Assembly: GCF_016793485.1 (NCBI RefSeq)
Contig: NZ_JAEULZ010000017.1
Coordinates: forward strand, 1-44,332
Direction of reading: 5' to 3'
Source: Mesorhizobium sp.
Lineage (GTDB): Bacteria > Pseudomonadota > Alphaproteobacteria > Rhizobiales > Rhizobiaceae
Length of the DNA stretch: 44,332 bases
Both the position numbers and the translations under genes were made by a program. This document shows positions 17,069 through 25,964 of the stretch, in pieces (the first letter of the stretch is position 1; each line of letters starts with the position of its first letter). The notes beneath the pieces were generated by a model, which saw only the letters and a program-made list of their open reading frames with translations, searched no databases and was not told where the DNA came from.

Positions 17069-17119
17069 GCGAAGAAACGGCGGTGATCGGCGGGATCGAA
17101 TATAGGACGCCGAATATTC
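17069..17119. promoter_or_regulatory. candidate control region upstream of trbB
   Basis: The 169-base gap before trbB holds two signals. One is GCGAAGAAACGGCGGTG at 17069-17085, which recurs with one mismatch at 7178-7194 in the alpA leader. The other is an inverted repeat, GAATAT (17098-17103) and ATATTC (17114-17119), around a GC-rich centre. Both are suitably placed to control the trb genes. No clear -35/-10 pair is evident. Confidence 0.4.
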
Positions 17120-17129
17120 AGCGTGTCCG

Positions 17130-17567
17130 CTATTCTAACTCATCCGCTCCATTACGCCGTGAGTCGATGTCCCGTGACAGGTCTTTCAGGAACCGATCGC
17201 CGGTCGCGAGTCGTCTTCCGAGCGATTGCAGGAAGCCGTCGAACCGCTCCGAGCCCTTTGCACGGGCTGACGCCTGGGCACTGTCAGGCAGCGGCGGGGT
17301 TACGGTCAGCCAGAAGCGGATGAACAGCGAAAGCGTCTCGCCGAGGATGGCTAGATCCTCATCCAGGCCATCGACCTGTCGGCCGAGCTTGTCCATGCGG
17401 CGGGCGAAGACGGCCTCCAGCCGTTCGGAGGCGTCGGCCGACAGGAAGGACGCGACGGCGGCTTCGATCACGGCGGACTTCGACACGTTGCGGCGCAGCG
17501 CCAGAGCTTCGACCTTCTTCAACAGGTCCGGCTCGAAATAGACATTCATGCGGGCCTTCGTCTGCAT
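17130..17567 (-). CDS. CopG/ribbon-helix-helix transfer accessory protein
   Basis: A 145-aa protein whose N-terminus (MQTKARMNVYFEPDLLKKVEALALRRNVSKSAVIEAAVASFL) is a clear ribbon-helix-helix DNA-binding domain. It consists of one strand, then two helices with the conserved SKSAVIEAA turn. The rest is helical and basic (RRMDKLGRQVDGLDEDLAIL, then SLGRRLATGDRFLKDL). In this position, between traG and trbB, such proteins are thought to bind near oriT or to regulate the tra/trb operon; this is inference from context. It lies 12 bases after traG, so it is cotranscribed. Confidence 0.8.
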   Translation of the reverse strand: MQTKARMNVYFEPDLLKKVEALALRRNVSKSAVIEAAVASFLSADASERLEAVFARRMDKLGRQVDGLDEDLAILGETLSLFIRFWLTVTPPLPDSAQASARAKGSERFDGFLQSLGRRLATGDRFLKDLSRDIDSRRNGADELE

Positions 17568-17579
17568 GGCGGCGGCTCC

Positions 17580-19568
17580 TTACAGTTCGATGCCGTCGGC
17601 CGGGTCCATCGTCGCCTGACGCGCGACGGACGTGACTTGCTGGCGCATGGTGCGGGATTTGGCGGCGTCCACGTCCGGTTCGTCGTCGAGCACGTCGAAC
17701 TCGCCGGCCACCGGACGTTCGTCGGGGACGATCTCCTCGTGCTCGGGCAGTTCTGGCTCGCGGCGGATGCCGGCATTGGCGGGATCGGTCGCGGCGGCGG
17801 GCGGCGGCGGTGCTGATGCTGCTACTGGTGCCGGGATCGTCAGCGCCGACCAGTCGTCGCCCGATGGCGCTTTCGACGCCTTGGGCTGGGCGGATAGGTC
17901 GGGCGGCGGCAGCAACCGCTCCTTGAAGCGGGCATCCTCGTAATAGCGCGCCTTCTTCGCGCGGATCGGCGGCACGCCCGCGACCAGCAGCAGTTCGTCG
18001 CTGGGCGGAAGCTGCATCACCTCGCCGGGGGTGAGCAGCGGCCGGGCCGTCTCCTGCCGCGAGACCATGAGATGGCCGAGCCAGGGCGACAGCCGATGGC
18101 CGGCATAGTTGGTGGAATCGCGCATCTCGGTCGCGGTGCCGAGCGAATCCGACACACGCTTGGCGGTGCGCTCGTCATTGGTGGCGAAGGCGACACGGAC
18201 ATGGCAATTGTCGAGCACCGAATTGTTCGCACCATAGGCCTTCTCGATCTGGTTCAGCGACTGCGCGATCAGGAAACTCTTGATGCCGTAGCCGGCCATG
18301 AAGGCCAGCGCCGACTCGAAGAAGTCGAGCCGTCCCAGCGCCGGAAACTCGTCGAGCATCAGCAGCAGGCGATGGCGGTTGGCGGCGTTCAGTTCCTCGG
18401 TCAGCCGCCGCCCGACCTGATTGAGGATCAGGCGGATCAGCGGCTTGGTGCGCGCGATGTCGGACGGCGGCACGACGAGGTAGAGGCTGACCGGCCGCTT
18501 ACCCGCGACGAGATCAGCTATGCGCCAGTCACATCGAGCCGTCACCTTCGCCACCACCGGATCGCGATAGAGGCCGAGGAACGACATGGCGGTGGACAGC
18601 ACGCCCGATCGCTCGTTGTCGGATTTGTTGAGTAGCTCGCGCGCCGATGACGCGATGACGGGATGGACGCCGGCCTCGCCCAGATGCGGCGTGGACATCA
18701 TGGCGCGTAGCGTCGCCTCCATGGGACGCTTCGGATCGGAGAGGAAATTGGCGACGCCGGCCAACGTCTTGTCCGGCTCGGCATAGAGGACATGCAGGAT
18801 CACGCCGACCAGCAGCGAATGGCTGGTCTTTTCCCAATGGTTGCGCTTGTCGAGCGCGCCTTCGGGATCGACCAGGATGTCGGCGATGTTCTGGACATCC
18901 CGCACTTCCCAATCGCCGCGCCGCACCTCCAGCAGCGGATTGTAGGCTGAGGATTTGGCGTCGGTTGGATCGAACAGCAGGACGCGACCGTGGCGCGCGC
19001 GAAAACCCGCCGTCAGCCCCCAATTCTCGCCCTTGATGTCATGAACGATGACGCTGCCCGGCCAGGTCAGCAATGTCGGCACGACGAGGCCGACACCCTT
19101 GCCGGAACGGGTCGGCGCGAAGCACAGCACATGCTCGGGACCGTCATGGCGCAGATAGTCGCGCTCCAGCCGGCCCAGCACCACGCCATCCGGTCCGAGC
19201 AGACCGGCCGCCTTCACTTCCTCCGGCGACGCCCAGCGTGCCGAGCCGTAGGTGGCGACGTTCTTCGCCTCGCGCGCCCGGATGATCGACAGGGTGATGG
19301 CGACGGCGATGGAGAGGAAGCCGCCCGACGCGGCGATGATCGCCCCTTCGACGAAGATCGCGGGCGCATAGGCGTCGTAGGAATACCACCACCAGAAGAA
19401 AAGCGGCGGATAGTAGACGGGCCAGCCGCCCAGCTCGAACCATGGCGTGCCGAGTTGCCCCTGAAACCCGAGCCGCCATGCCGTCCACTCGGTCGCGCCC
19501 CAGATCGCCGCCAGCACGATGACGACGACGATGGTGATCTGGCCCCAGAGGACACGGCTTCCCGACAT
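17580..19568 (-). CDS. traG: type IV coupling protein TraG (VirD4-like)
   Basis: A 662-aa inner-membrane ATPase that hands the relaxase-DNA complex to the channel. The N-terminus has two membrane segments (ITIVVVIVLAAIWGATEW and IIAASGGFLSIAVAITLSII). Walker A is APTRSGKG at about residues 151-158, Walker B is LLLMLDEFPALG, and the ATNDERTAKRVSDSLG block is typical of TraG. The start MSGSRVLW is preferred because it directly begins the first membrane segment and has GGAG upstream. A hairpin (ATCGGC/GCCGAT, 19579-19602) lies just ahead of that ribosome site and could modulate translation. Confidence 0.94.
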   Translation of the reverse strand: MSGSRVLWGQITIVVVIVLAAIWGATEWTAWRLGFQGQLGTPWFELGGWPVYYPPLFFWWWYSYDAYAPAIFVEGAIIAASGGFLSIAVAITLSIIRAREAKNVATYGSARWASPEEVKAAGLLGPDGVVLGRLERDYLRHDGPEHVLCFAPTRSGKGVGLVVPTLLTWPGSVIVHDIKGENWGLTAGFRARHGRVLLFDPTDAKSSAYNPLLEVRRGDWEVRDVQNIADILVDPEGALDKRNHWEKTSHSLLVGVILHVLYAEPDKTLAGVANFLSDPKRPMEATLRAMMSTPHLGEAGVHPVIASSARELLNKSDNERSGVLSTAMSFLGLYRDPVVAKVTARCDWRIADLVAGKRPVSLYLVVPPSDIARTKPLIRLILNQVGRRLTEELNAANRHRLLLMLDEFPALGRLDFFESALAFMAGYGIKSFLIAQSLNQIEKAYGANNSVLDNCHVRVAFATNDERTAKRVSDSLGTATEMRDSTNYAGHRLSPWLGHLMVSRQETARPLLTPGEVMQLPPSDELLLVAGVPPIRAKKARYYEDARFKERLLPPPDLSAQPKASKAPSGDDWSALTIPAPVAASAPPPPAAATDPANAGIRREPELPEHEEIVPDERPVAGEFDVLDDEPDVDAAKSRTMRQQVTSVARQATMDPADGIEL

Positions 19569-19685
19569 ACAGGCTCCAATCGGCAAAAGAGACGGAGCCG
19601 ATCAGAGAATAGGCGGTTTCGCGAGAGGCAACAGGAAAGAACAGCGAGCGTGCTGCCGGATACCACGGCGTAGAAATGGGACGGG

Positions 19686-19985
19686 TCAGTGCCGCGTGTT
19701 GCGAGCTTCCTCGACGGCCTGTTCCAGAATGCGCCGGTAGCCGATCTTCGTCATCCACTGCGCGCGGGCAAGATGACTTTCCCAGCATGCCTTGCTCCGG
19801 TCTTGCTCTGCCAGCGGATCGCGATGCAGCACGATACGCGCCACCTCGGACCAGTCAGCGGCGTCGGCCTCAGCGTCGAGCAGGCGCAGATAGGTAACGA
19901 AATGCGCCTCGTCATAAGGGGTCACATCCGGCTCCATAGGAGCCAAGTCGTCTACGTCGGGATCGAGTTCGGGTTTGAAGCGCAT
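19686..19985 (-). CDS. conserved ICE-associated hypothetical protein
   Basis: A 99-aa acidic-to-basic protein (MRFKPELDPDVDDLAPMEPD, then YDEAHFVTYLRLLDAEADAADWSEVARIVLHRDP...WESHLARAQWM). I recognise this pattern as a small family that accompanies traG in alphaproteobacterial ICEs, but I cannot name its domain with confidence. It is predicted to be soluble and mostly helical. It has a good ribosome site (GGAAGGAGG) before the ATG. It is the first minus-strand gene on the left side of the divergent XRE operator, so it may be the first gene of the transfer operon. Confidence 0.7.
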   Translation of the reverse strand: MRFKPELDPDVDDLAPMEPDVTPYDEAHFVTYLRLLDAEADAADWSEVARIVLHRDPLAEQDRSKACWESHLARAQWMTKIGYRRILEQAVEEARNTRH

Positions 19986-20140
19986 CTGCGGCCTCCTTCC
20001 AGCACCGCTGGCTCGGCATGATGACTATCTCAATTTTCTTCTGGTGTGAGACGGTGGTATTTGGCGCCACAGTTCCGCCAAGCATCGTGCTGCCTGCCAT
20101 AGTCGAAGCGACCCTATGAATATCACATCGCACGACGAAT

Positions 20141-20171
20141 AGGAATGATCGTTCCTGGAACGATCATTCCT
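20141..20171. promoter_or_regulatory. perfect 31-bp palindromic operator before the XRE gene
   Basis: AGGAATGATCGTTCC (20141-20155) and GGAACGATCATTCCT (20157-20171) are exact reverse complements around a single T. The site is 20 bases upstream of the XRE start and about 155 bases from the divergent transfer-side gene. A palindrome this long and perfect, next to an HTH gene, is most simply the operator of that regulator. It could control both directions. Confidence 0.75.
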
Positions 20172-20191
20172 GTTAAGGCTCCGCTACCGCC

Positions 20192-20413
20192 ATGGATCTC
20201 AAGGAGGTCATGGCGACCAATCTGCGTCGGATACGTCATGACAAGAAACTGACGCAGGAAGAACTGGCGGACCGCTCGGGCCTGAGTGCGCGCTATATCG
20301 GAGCGGTCGAACGCGCCGACGTTTCTGCCAGCGTCACTGTCCTCGGCCAGATCGCGGACGCGCTGTGTGTCGAGCCAGGAGATTTGCTGAAGGTTTCAGA
20401 CGTGCGCGGTTGA
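20192..20413 (+). CDS. XRE-family HTH regulator of the ICE
   Basis: A 73-aa single-domain Cro/cI-type repressor. The helix-turn-helix is within KLTQEELADRSGLSARYIGAVER, followed by the usual fourth and fifth helices (SASVTVLGQIADALCVEPGDLL). It is expected to bind the 31-bp palindrome upstream and to control transfer genes to its left, itself, or both. A second in-frame ATG at 20210 directly follows AAGGAGGTC, but the spacing is very short and MDLKEV is the usual start of close relatives. The open frame after its stop continues as a degenerate second copy. Confidence 0.88.
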   Translation: MDLKEVMATNLRRIRHDKKLTQEELADRSGLSARYIGAVERADVSASVTVLGQIADALCVEPGDLLKVSDVRG

Positions 20414-20572
20414 GCGACTGGCCTTCATGGCGAGATCAAAGAAATCGCGGATCACTGGGACTTGATCGAACGCGCCGACGTGGCAGCGAGCGTTACGGTA
20501 TTGGGCCAGATAGCCGATACGTGCGGGTTTGAACCGGACGAGCCTCGGAAATCGTTAGTCGGATCGCGCTGA
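20414..20572 (+). pseudogene. partial in-frame second copy of the XRE gene
   Basis: Directly after the XRE stop, the same frame stays open for 52 codons. It contains IERADVAASVTVLGQIADT followed by CGFEPDEP, nearly the same as VERADVSASVTVLGQIADA and CVEPGDLL in the intact gene. At the DNA level the two blocks differ at many third positions (for example TTGGGCCAGATA against CTCGGCCAGATC). They are therefore old relatives rather than a fresh duplication. The N-terminal half with the recognition helix is missing. The tail runs into the 3' end of the lysR gene. It is a fossil or a domain-only remnant and is unlikely to bind DNA. Confidence 0.7.
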
Positions 20573-21514
20573 CCGGCTCATTTCAGTCGCGATGTCGAGC
20601 AGGTTTCTGAGCGCAGGGCTGCTGTTGTGCGGCGACCACACGGCGCTGAACCGCGCCTGTTCTGTTTCATCGGCTATTTGGCGGAACGCGACGCCGGGGA
20701 AAGGGACGTGCGTGGTGGCCTCGCTGGTCAGCGTGATGCCGTCGTCCGCCGCAACCATGTGCATCAGCGTGTCGCGACCGACATCAATACGATGGATATG
20801 CGGAGACCGCTCCCGCTCGGCGACTCGACGGATTATATGCTCGAACACTTGCGGGCCGGAGCCCCCGTTGCGAACAAGAAAGGTCTCTGCCGCGAGGTCG
20901 GCCCATGTGATCGATGGGGCTGACGCCATTGGGTGGTTCTCCGGTAGAGCGATTACAAGCGACTCCTGCCAGAGTTCACGAGAATGACAGTCTGGTGCTT
21001 CAACCGGGCCGACAACAAAGGCGACGTCGAGTTTGCCATCCCGAACAAGAGCGATTGTCTTGGAGGATCGGCCTTCTGTGATGATCTGTTCAACCTTTGG
21101 GTAGGCAGCGCGGAAACGACCGCGCAGATCGGCGAGAAAGCCAAAAGCAATGGAGGTGTGCAGCCCGATAGCGAGCCGTCCTTCCCCGCCGCTGGAAATC
21201 GCGCTTACGGTTCGCACGGCGTGGTCGAGATGGTCGATGCCCGCCGACACTTCGGCGACGAAGCGGCGTCCGGCCTCGGTCAGCCGGACACCGCGATGGC
21301 GCCGCTCAAACAGGAGGATACCAAGAGTCTCCTCAAGCGACTTGATCCGCGTGCTGACGCATGATTGCGTGACACCTAATACACTTGCGGCGTGGCGAAA
21401 GTTCAAGATTTCGGAGACGACAACCGCGTGGCGAAGCGCAACAAGCGGAATTTGTCCAGTTTTAACCTGGGTAAGTTCTGATGGGTTGGTCCGAGTCCGT
21501 GCGCTTCGCCGCAT
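20555..21514 (-). CDS. LysR-family transcriptional regulator
   Basis: A 319-aa regulator when started at MRRSARTRTNPS. The winged HTH lies in VALRHAVVVSEILNFRHAASVLGVTQSCVSTRIKSLEETLGILLFERRHRGVRLTEAGRRF. It is followed by a substrate-binding LysR effector domain (GEGRLAIGLHTSIAF, then DVAFVVGPVEAPDCHSRELW). It is the last gene after the RND pump in the same direction. It may respond to an efflux substrate or simply be carried along. The stop lies inside the XRE remnant, so the cargo boundary is close to 20560. Confidence 0.88.
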   Translation of the reverse strand: MRRSARTRTNPSELTQVKTGQIPLVALRHAVVVSEILNFRHAASVLGVTQSCVSTRIKSLEETLGILLFERRHRGVRLTEAGRRFVAEVSAGIDHLDHAVRTVSAISSGGEGRLAIGLHTSIAFGFLADLRGRFRAAYPKVEQIITEGRSSKTIALVRDGKLDVAFVVGPVEAPDCHSRELWQESLVIALPENHPMASAPSITWADLAAETFLVRNGGSGPQVFEHIIRRVAERERSPHIHRIDVGRDTLMHMVAADDGITLTSEATTHVPFPGVAFRQIADETEQARFSAVWSPHNSSPALRNLLDIATEMSRSARSD

Positions 21515-21516
21515 AT

Positions 21517-21648
21517 TTACGCCTTCTCTCCTCGCAAGCCGGAGGCGCTGGCATCCTGTCGTAACTTGAGCAGGCAAACCGCCACGGTCATTGTCACCAA
21601 GTGCGCCAGGACGACGAGAATGTTCACAAACGCGGCGAGCAGCTCCAT
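21517..21648 (-). CDS. possible 43-aa membrane peptide
   Basis: A short frame, MELLAAFVNILVVLAHLVTM followed by TVAVCLLKLRQDASASGLRGEKA, lies between the RND pump stop and the LysR start. It has one strong membrane helix and a basic tail. Longer upstream starts exist but run into the pump gene. It could be a small accessory peptide of the pump or chance coding. Nothing beyond hydrophobicity supports it. Confidence 0.25.
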   Translation of the reverse strand: MELLAAFVNILVVLAHLVTMTVAVCLLKLRQDASASGLRGEKA

Positions 21649-21758
21649 CGACTCTACCAAAAGGCTGATCACGCGCACCCGACTGAACTCTCCGGCCACA
21701 CCGCCCGACCGCACCATGGCGCGGTCGGTGAAGTCTTGGGCGACTCGGCCACCCGGCC

Positions 21759-24700
21759 TCATGCCAGGCTTTCCGTGGTTTGGCTGGGTTCTTCTCCTCT
21801 GTTCTGCTCTCTTCGCTCCTCCCAACCGAGGAGATAGGTGAGTATCGCCGGCAGCAGTGTGAGAGTCAGGATCGTCGCGACGGCGAGGCCACCGATGATC
21901 GCGTACGCCATCGGCCCCCAGAACACCTGATGGGCGATCGGCACCATGCCGAGGATCGCCGCGCAGGCCGTCAGGATGATCGGACGCGCGCGATGCTTGG
22001 ACGCCGCCGCGATCGCATCGGCTGGCGCCATCGCCGCCGCTACGTTGTTGTCTACCTCCTCAATCAGGATGACGGCGTTGCGGATGATCATTCCTGCGAG
22101 CGCGATGACCCCGAGCTGCGCCACGAAACCCATCGGCGAGCCGGTCACCAGCATGATTGCGACCACGCCGATCAAACCGAATGGTGCCATGAGGAGCGCG
22201 ATGGCCATGCGGGAGAAGCTGCGCAGTTGCGCCATCAGCAGCGAAATCATCACCAGCAGCATCAACGGAAGAACGGCGTAGACCGATGAGCCACCCTTGG
22301 CGCTCTCTTCAACGACGCCGCCTTCAGCGATGCGGTAGCCTTCAGGAAGCTCAGCCGCATAGCGTGCGATCTCCGACGCCAATTGGGCAGAGACGGTCGC
22401 CGGTTGCACGTTGGGGCCTACGTCGGCCTGGACTGTGATGATGGCCTCGCGCTGCCGCCGCCAGATGATCGGATCCTCAACTCCATAGGAGAGCGTCGCG
22501 ATCTGACGCAGCGGGATCGATCGACCATTCGCCGCAGTGAGCTGCAGATTGGCCACGGTCTCAAGGTCCGTCCGTTCGCCGGGGGTCGCCCGGACGATAA
22601 CGTCGACGAACCGGTTCGCGTCCCTGACGGTCGTCAATGGCGTGCCGGAGAAGATCGCAGCTAGCGAACTCGCGACATCCTGCGAGGAGAGGCCGACAGC
22701 CCGTGCCGCTGTCTGGTCGATACTCACCTCGACGCTCTTCTGAGGCTCACCGGCCGTGAGGTTGACATCCCTGGTGTTCGGGTTTGCGGCGACCACGTTG
22801 GCGAGCGTCATGGCGATGTCGCGGACCTTTCCGGAATCGGGTCCGGTGACCCGAAGCTTCAAAGGCCAACCCACAGGGGGACCAAGCTCAAGAGGTGTCG
22901 CCCGCGCCACGATTTCGGGAAAGTCGGTCCGGAACGCTTCCTGCAGCTTGGCCTGCAGGGCATCGCGCTCGTGCAGCCCCTTCGCGACGACGACCGTTTG
23001 GGCGATATTGTCGTTGGTGAGCAGCACATCCATCGGCAGATAGAACCGAATGGCGCCGGAACCGACATAGGTCGAAAACCGCTCGACATTCGGGTCCGTC
23101 TTGAGGATCGCCTCCAGTCGTTTTGCCTGTTGCTCGGTCGCCTCGACCGCCGCGTCCTGCGGCAATGTCAGGCTCACGAGAAGCTCAGGCCTGTCGGCTA
23201 GGGGGAAGAACTGCTCCTCGACCTTCGTCAATCCCCAGATCGACACGCCAAATGCGAGAACTGCAGCACCAATGGTTGCAACACGGTGACGCATCACCCA
23301 AGCCAGGATCCGACCATACCAGCGCAGGATCCGGCCTTCACCGTGCCCATGAGACTTCATGTTCCGTGGCAGAATCCAAGTGCCGATCAGCGGCGAGAAC
23401 AGCACGGCGACCACCCACGACGCCGAAAGCGAGATCAGCACCACCATGAAGAGGGAGAAGGTGTATTCGCCGGCGCTGGAGGCCGCAAAGCCAACCGGAA
23501 TGAAGCCGGCGATCATGACCAGTGTGCCGGTCAACATTGGGAAGGCGGTCGACTCGTAGGCGAAGCTCGCAGCGCGCGAGCGATCCCATCCCTCCTCGAG
23601 CTTCGAGACCATGGCCTCGACGGTGATCATGGCGTCGTCGACGAGCAGACCGAGAGCGATGATCAAGGCCCCGAGCGAAATGCGTTGCAGCCCGATCCCG
23701 GTCATCTCCATGCCGACGAACGTCAAGGCCAGAACCAGGGGAATGGAGATCGTGACTACCAATCCCGCCCTTGTACCGAGCGAGATGAACGAGACGGCCA
23801 GAACGATGAGGATCGCCTCGACCAGAACCTTCATGAAGCCGTAGACCGCGTCCTCCACCACAGTTGACTGGTTGGCGACCTGAACGACGTCGATGCCATG
23901 CGGGAGATTTTCGGCGACGGCGGCCATCTTCGCCTTCACGGCCGCGCCGAAGTCGAGCAGGTTGCCAGTCGACGCCATGGAGATCGCCAATCCGAGCGCC
24001 TTTTCGCCGTTCACGCGAAAGGTCGGGCCCGCAGGATCGGCTGGAAGCCGTGCGATCGTCGCCAGATCCGTGAGGGGAACATAACGTTCGCCAACCCGCA
24101 GCGTGATCGCGCGAAGACTGTCTTCGGAGGTAAACGCGCCGCTAACCCGCAACGCGATCTTCTCAGCACTTGTCCGCACCGTCCCTGCTGGCGTCACGGC
24201 GTTTTGCGCGCGCAGCGCATCCATAACGCTCTGCAGGTCGAGGCCGAGCGCCGCCACCTTGCGCGGCGAGAACTCGATGACGATCTGTTCTTCTTGAATT
24301 CCGAGCAACCGGACCTTTCCGATGTTCGGAATCTTCAGCAGGTCCGTCCTGACCGTGTCGAGACGGTCGCGAAGCTCTCGGTCGGAAAATCCTTCGGCGG
24401 TGAACCCATAGATGGTGCCGAAGGTGTCCCCGAACTCATCGTCGAAGAATGGCCCCGACACACCGCTCGGCAATGTAGGGATGATGTCGGCTACTTTCTT
24501 GCGGACCTGGTACCAAGCATCGCTAACGACGGACGGCGGTGCATCGTCGCGAAGATTGACGAAGATGACGGATTCCCCCGCCCGCGTGTAGCTATCGAGC
24601 CGATCGAGATAAGGGACCTCCTCGAGCTTCTGCTCCAACTTGTCTGTGAGGAGATTGGTCGTATCCGTCGTCGTGGCGCCCGGCCAATATGCCGAAACCA

Positions 24701-24869
24701 CCATCTGCTTGATGGTGAACGGCGGGTCCTCGTTGCGTGTGAGGTTGAAGTAGCTCCAGCTGCCGGCTGCGAGACTGATGATCATCAGAAAGATGACCAA
24801 CGGCTGCTGCTGCAGCGCCCATGCGGACAGGTTGAATTTTTGATTTTCGGCAGAAGGGGTCTTGCTCAT
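21759..24869 (-). CDS. RND-family efflux pump inner-membrane transporter
   Basis: A 1036-aa proton-driven transporter of the AcrB/MexF superfamily. It has the expected 12 helices in two halves and two large periplasmic loops. The N-terminal NLSAWALQQQPLVIFLMIISLAAGSW is helix 1. The TM4 motif LGALIIALGLLVDDAMITVEAM carries the paired acidic residues for proton relay. The second half has VIALAGMIIRNAVILIEEVD. The NEDPPFTIKQMVVSAYWPGAT block places it in the group of single-component RND pumps that pair with a short lipoprotein adaptor. Its ATG overlaps the adaptor stop. No outer-membrane channel gene is nearby, so it must borrow a host TolC-like protein. Confidence 0.93.
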   Translation of the reverse strand: MSKTPSAENQKFNLSAWALQQQPLVIFLMIISLAAGSWSYFNLTRNEDPPFTIKQMVVSAYWPGATTTDTTNLLTDKLEQKLEEVPYLDRLDSYTRAGESVIFVNLRDDAPPSVVSDAWYQVRKKVADIIPTLPSGVSGPFFDDEFGDTFGTIYGFTAEGFSDRELRDRLDTVRTDLLKIPNIGKVRLLGIQEEQIVIEFSPRKVAALGLDLQSVMDALRAQNAVTPAGTVRTSAEKIALRVSGAFTSEDSLRAITLRVGERYVPLTDLATIARLPADPAGPTFRVNGEKALGLAISMASTGNLLDFGAAVKAKMAAVAENLPHGIDVVQVANQSTVVEDAVYGFMKVLVEAILIVLAVSFISLGTRAGLVVTISIPLVLALTFVGMEMTGIGLQRISLGALIIALGLLVDDAMITVEAMVSKLEEGWDRSRAASFAYESTAFPMLTGTLVMIAGFIPVGFAASSAGEYTFSLFMVVLISLSASWVVAVLFSPLIGTWILPRNMKSHGHGEGRILRWYGRILAWVMRHRVATIGAAVLAFGVSIWGLTKVEEQFFPLADRPELLVSLTLPQDAAVEATEQQAKRLEAILKTDPNVERFSTYVGSGAIRFYLPMDVLLTNDNIAQTVVVAKGLHERDALQAKLQEAFRTDFPEIVARATPLELGPPVGWPLKLRVTGPDSGKVRDIAMTLANVVAANPNTRDVNLTAGEPQKSVEVSIDQTAARAVGLSSQDVASSLAAIFSGTPLTTVRDANRFVDVIVRATPGERTDLETVANLQLTAANGRSIPLRQIATLSYGVEDPIIWRRQREAIITVQADVGPNVQPATVSAQLASEIARYAAELPEGYRIAEGGVVEESAKGGSSVYAVLPLMLLVMISLLMAQLRSFSRMAIALLMAPFGLIGVVAIMLVTGSPMGFVAQLGVIALAGMIIRNAVILIEEVDNNVAAAMAPADAIAAASKHRARPIILTACAAILGMVPIAHQVFWGPMAYAIIGGLAVATILTLTLLPAILTYLLGWEERREQNRGEEPSQTTESLA

Positions 24870-25951
24870 TTGCCCGCTCCGTCAACGACGACGATTTGAT
24901 CGGGGCGCAGTTTGCTCACGCCGGAGATAACCACAGCGTCTCCAGCCTGGAGGCCGGAGGCTACAAGGATCTGCGTGTCTGAATACTTGGCGATCGAAAC
25001 CTCTCTCCGCTGAAGTTTCTTGGCCTCGCGGTCGACGACATAAACCGCCGGCTTGCCAGAGACGCTAGTCAGGGCGGTGGCCGGCAAGGCGATCATGTTG
25101 CCGACGGGTAGTTCCACTTTGCCCGTCACCGCGGCGCCGAACGCCATACCGGCCGGTGCATCAGGCAGCGCGATCCTGACGCGATAAGAACGCGTCGCCG
25201 GATCCGCTGTCGGGCTGACATCGCGTACGGTTCCTGTAACGGCGACGGACGGATCGGAAACCAGGCTGACCCGCACCTTGATGGTCGCCGGGCTGATGTT
25301 GATGACGCGTTCGGAGACATCGAAGACGGCGTCGAGTTCCGCCGTGTTGGCGATCCTAGCGACCATTTGGCCGGCGCCGACTACTTGTCCGGCATTCGCG
25401 CCGATGGCGGTCACGATGCCGGTACTGTCAGCGATCAGATTTGTGTATCCGACTTTCCGCTTAGCGGTCTCGACGGCCGCCTCGGCAGCGTCGCGCCTGG
25501 CTGCTGTAGCCCGCCAGTTGCTGTCGGCCTCATCAACGCGCGCTTTGGCGACAACCTGCTTTTCGAACAGCGACCGCTGACGATCCAGATTGGTCTTCGC
25601 AAGCTCGGAAGCCGAGATCGCACTCGTTAGATCGGCCTGCACGGATCGCAACTCATTCAGCACGTCCCGGTCATCCAGGGTCGCCAGCACGTCGCCCTTT
25701 GCGACCACCGCGCCGATATTGACCTTCCTTGCTGACACTCGTCCGTCGATCCGGAAGCCAAGGTCGGTCTCGATATGCGGCCTGATCTCACCTGTTTGGG
25801 TGATCATCTGGTCGACATAAGCTGGCGTTGCGATCACGGTGCGGACGGGACGCGGTTTCTCCACCTCCGCCTTCTCGTCAGAACAACCTGCGAGCGCGAT
25901 GAGGGTAAAGGCCGCGAATATCCGGGGGGCAAGTGCCCGAGCTGTTTCCAT
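24866..25951 (-). CDS. RND efflux periplasmic adaptor (membrane fusion lipoprotein)
   Basis: A 361-aa adaptor with an N-terminal lipobox (LIALAGC) that anchors it in the inner membrane. The lipoyl-like half motifs are GFRIDGRVSARKVNIGAVVAKGDVLATLD and TNLIADSTGIVTAIGANAGQVVGAGQMV. They flank a helical hairpin (LRSVQADLTSAISASELAKTNLDRQ...). Beta-barrel and membrane-proximal domains follow, ending VVISGVSKLRPDQIVVVDGAGK. It bridges the RND pump to an outer-membrane channel. It lies 13 bases after the small membrane protein and overlaps the pump gene by 4 bases (ATGA). Confidence 0.92.
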   Translation of the reverse strand: METARALAPRIFAAFTLIALAGCSDEKAEVEKPRPVRTVIATPAYVDQMITQTGEIRPHIETDLGFRIDGRVSARKVNIGAVVAKGDVLATLDDRDVLNELRSVQADLTSAISASELAKTNLDRQRSLFEKQVVAKARVDEADSNWRATAARRDAAEAAVETAKRKVGYTNLIADSTGIVTAIGANAGQVVGAGQMVARIANTAELDAVFDVSERVINISPATIKVRVSLVSDPSVAVTGTVRDVSPTADPATRSYRVRIALPDAPAGMAFGAAVTGKVELPVGNMIALPATALTSVSGKPAVYVVDREAKKLQRREVSIAKYSDTQILVASGLQAGDAVVISGVSKLRPDQIVVVDGAGK

Positions 25952-25964
25952 AGCATTCTTCTCT

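Noticed and set aside
17098-17119. GAATAT/ATATTC repeat as an additional IS or recombination end
   Set aside because: Only 6-bp arms and no transposase-like or flanking duplication; kept only as a possible operator.
23898-24899. 333-aa frame antisense to the RND pump
   Set aside because: No recognisable domain or ribosome site; the RND frame is full length with all signature motifs.
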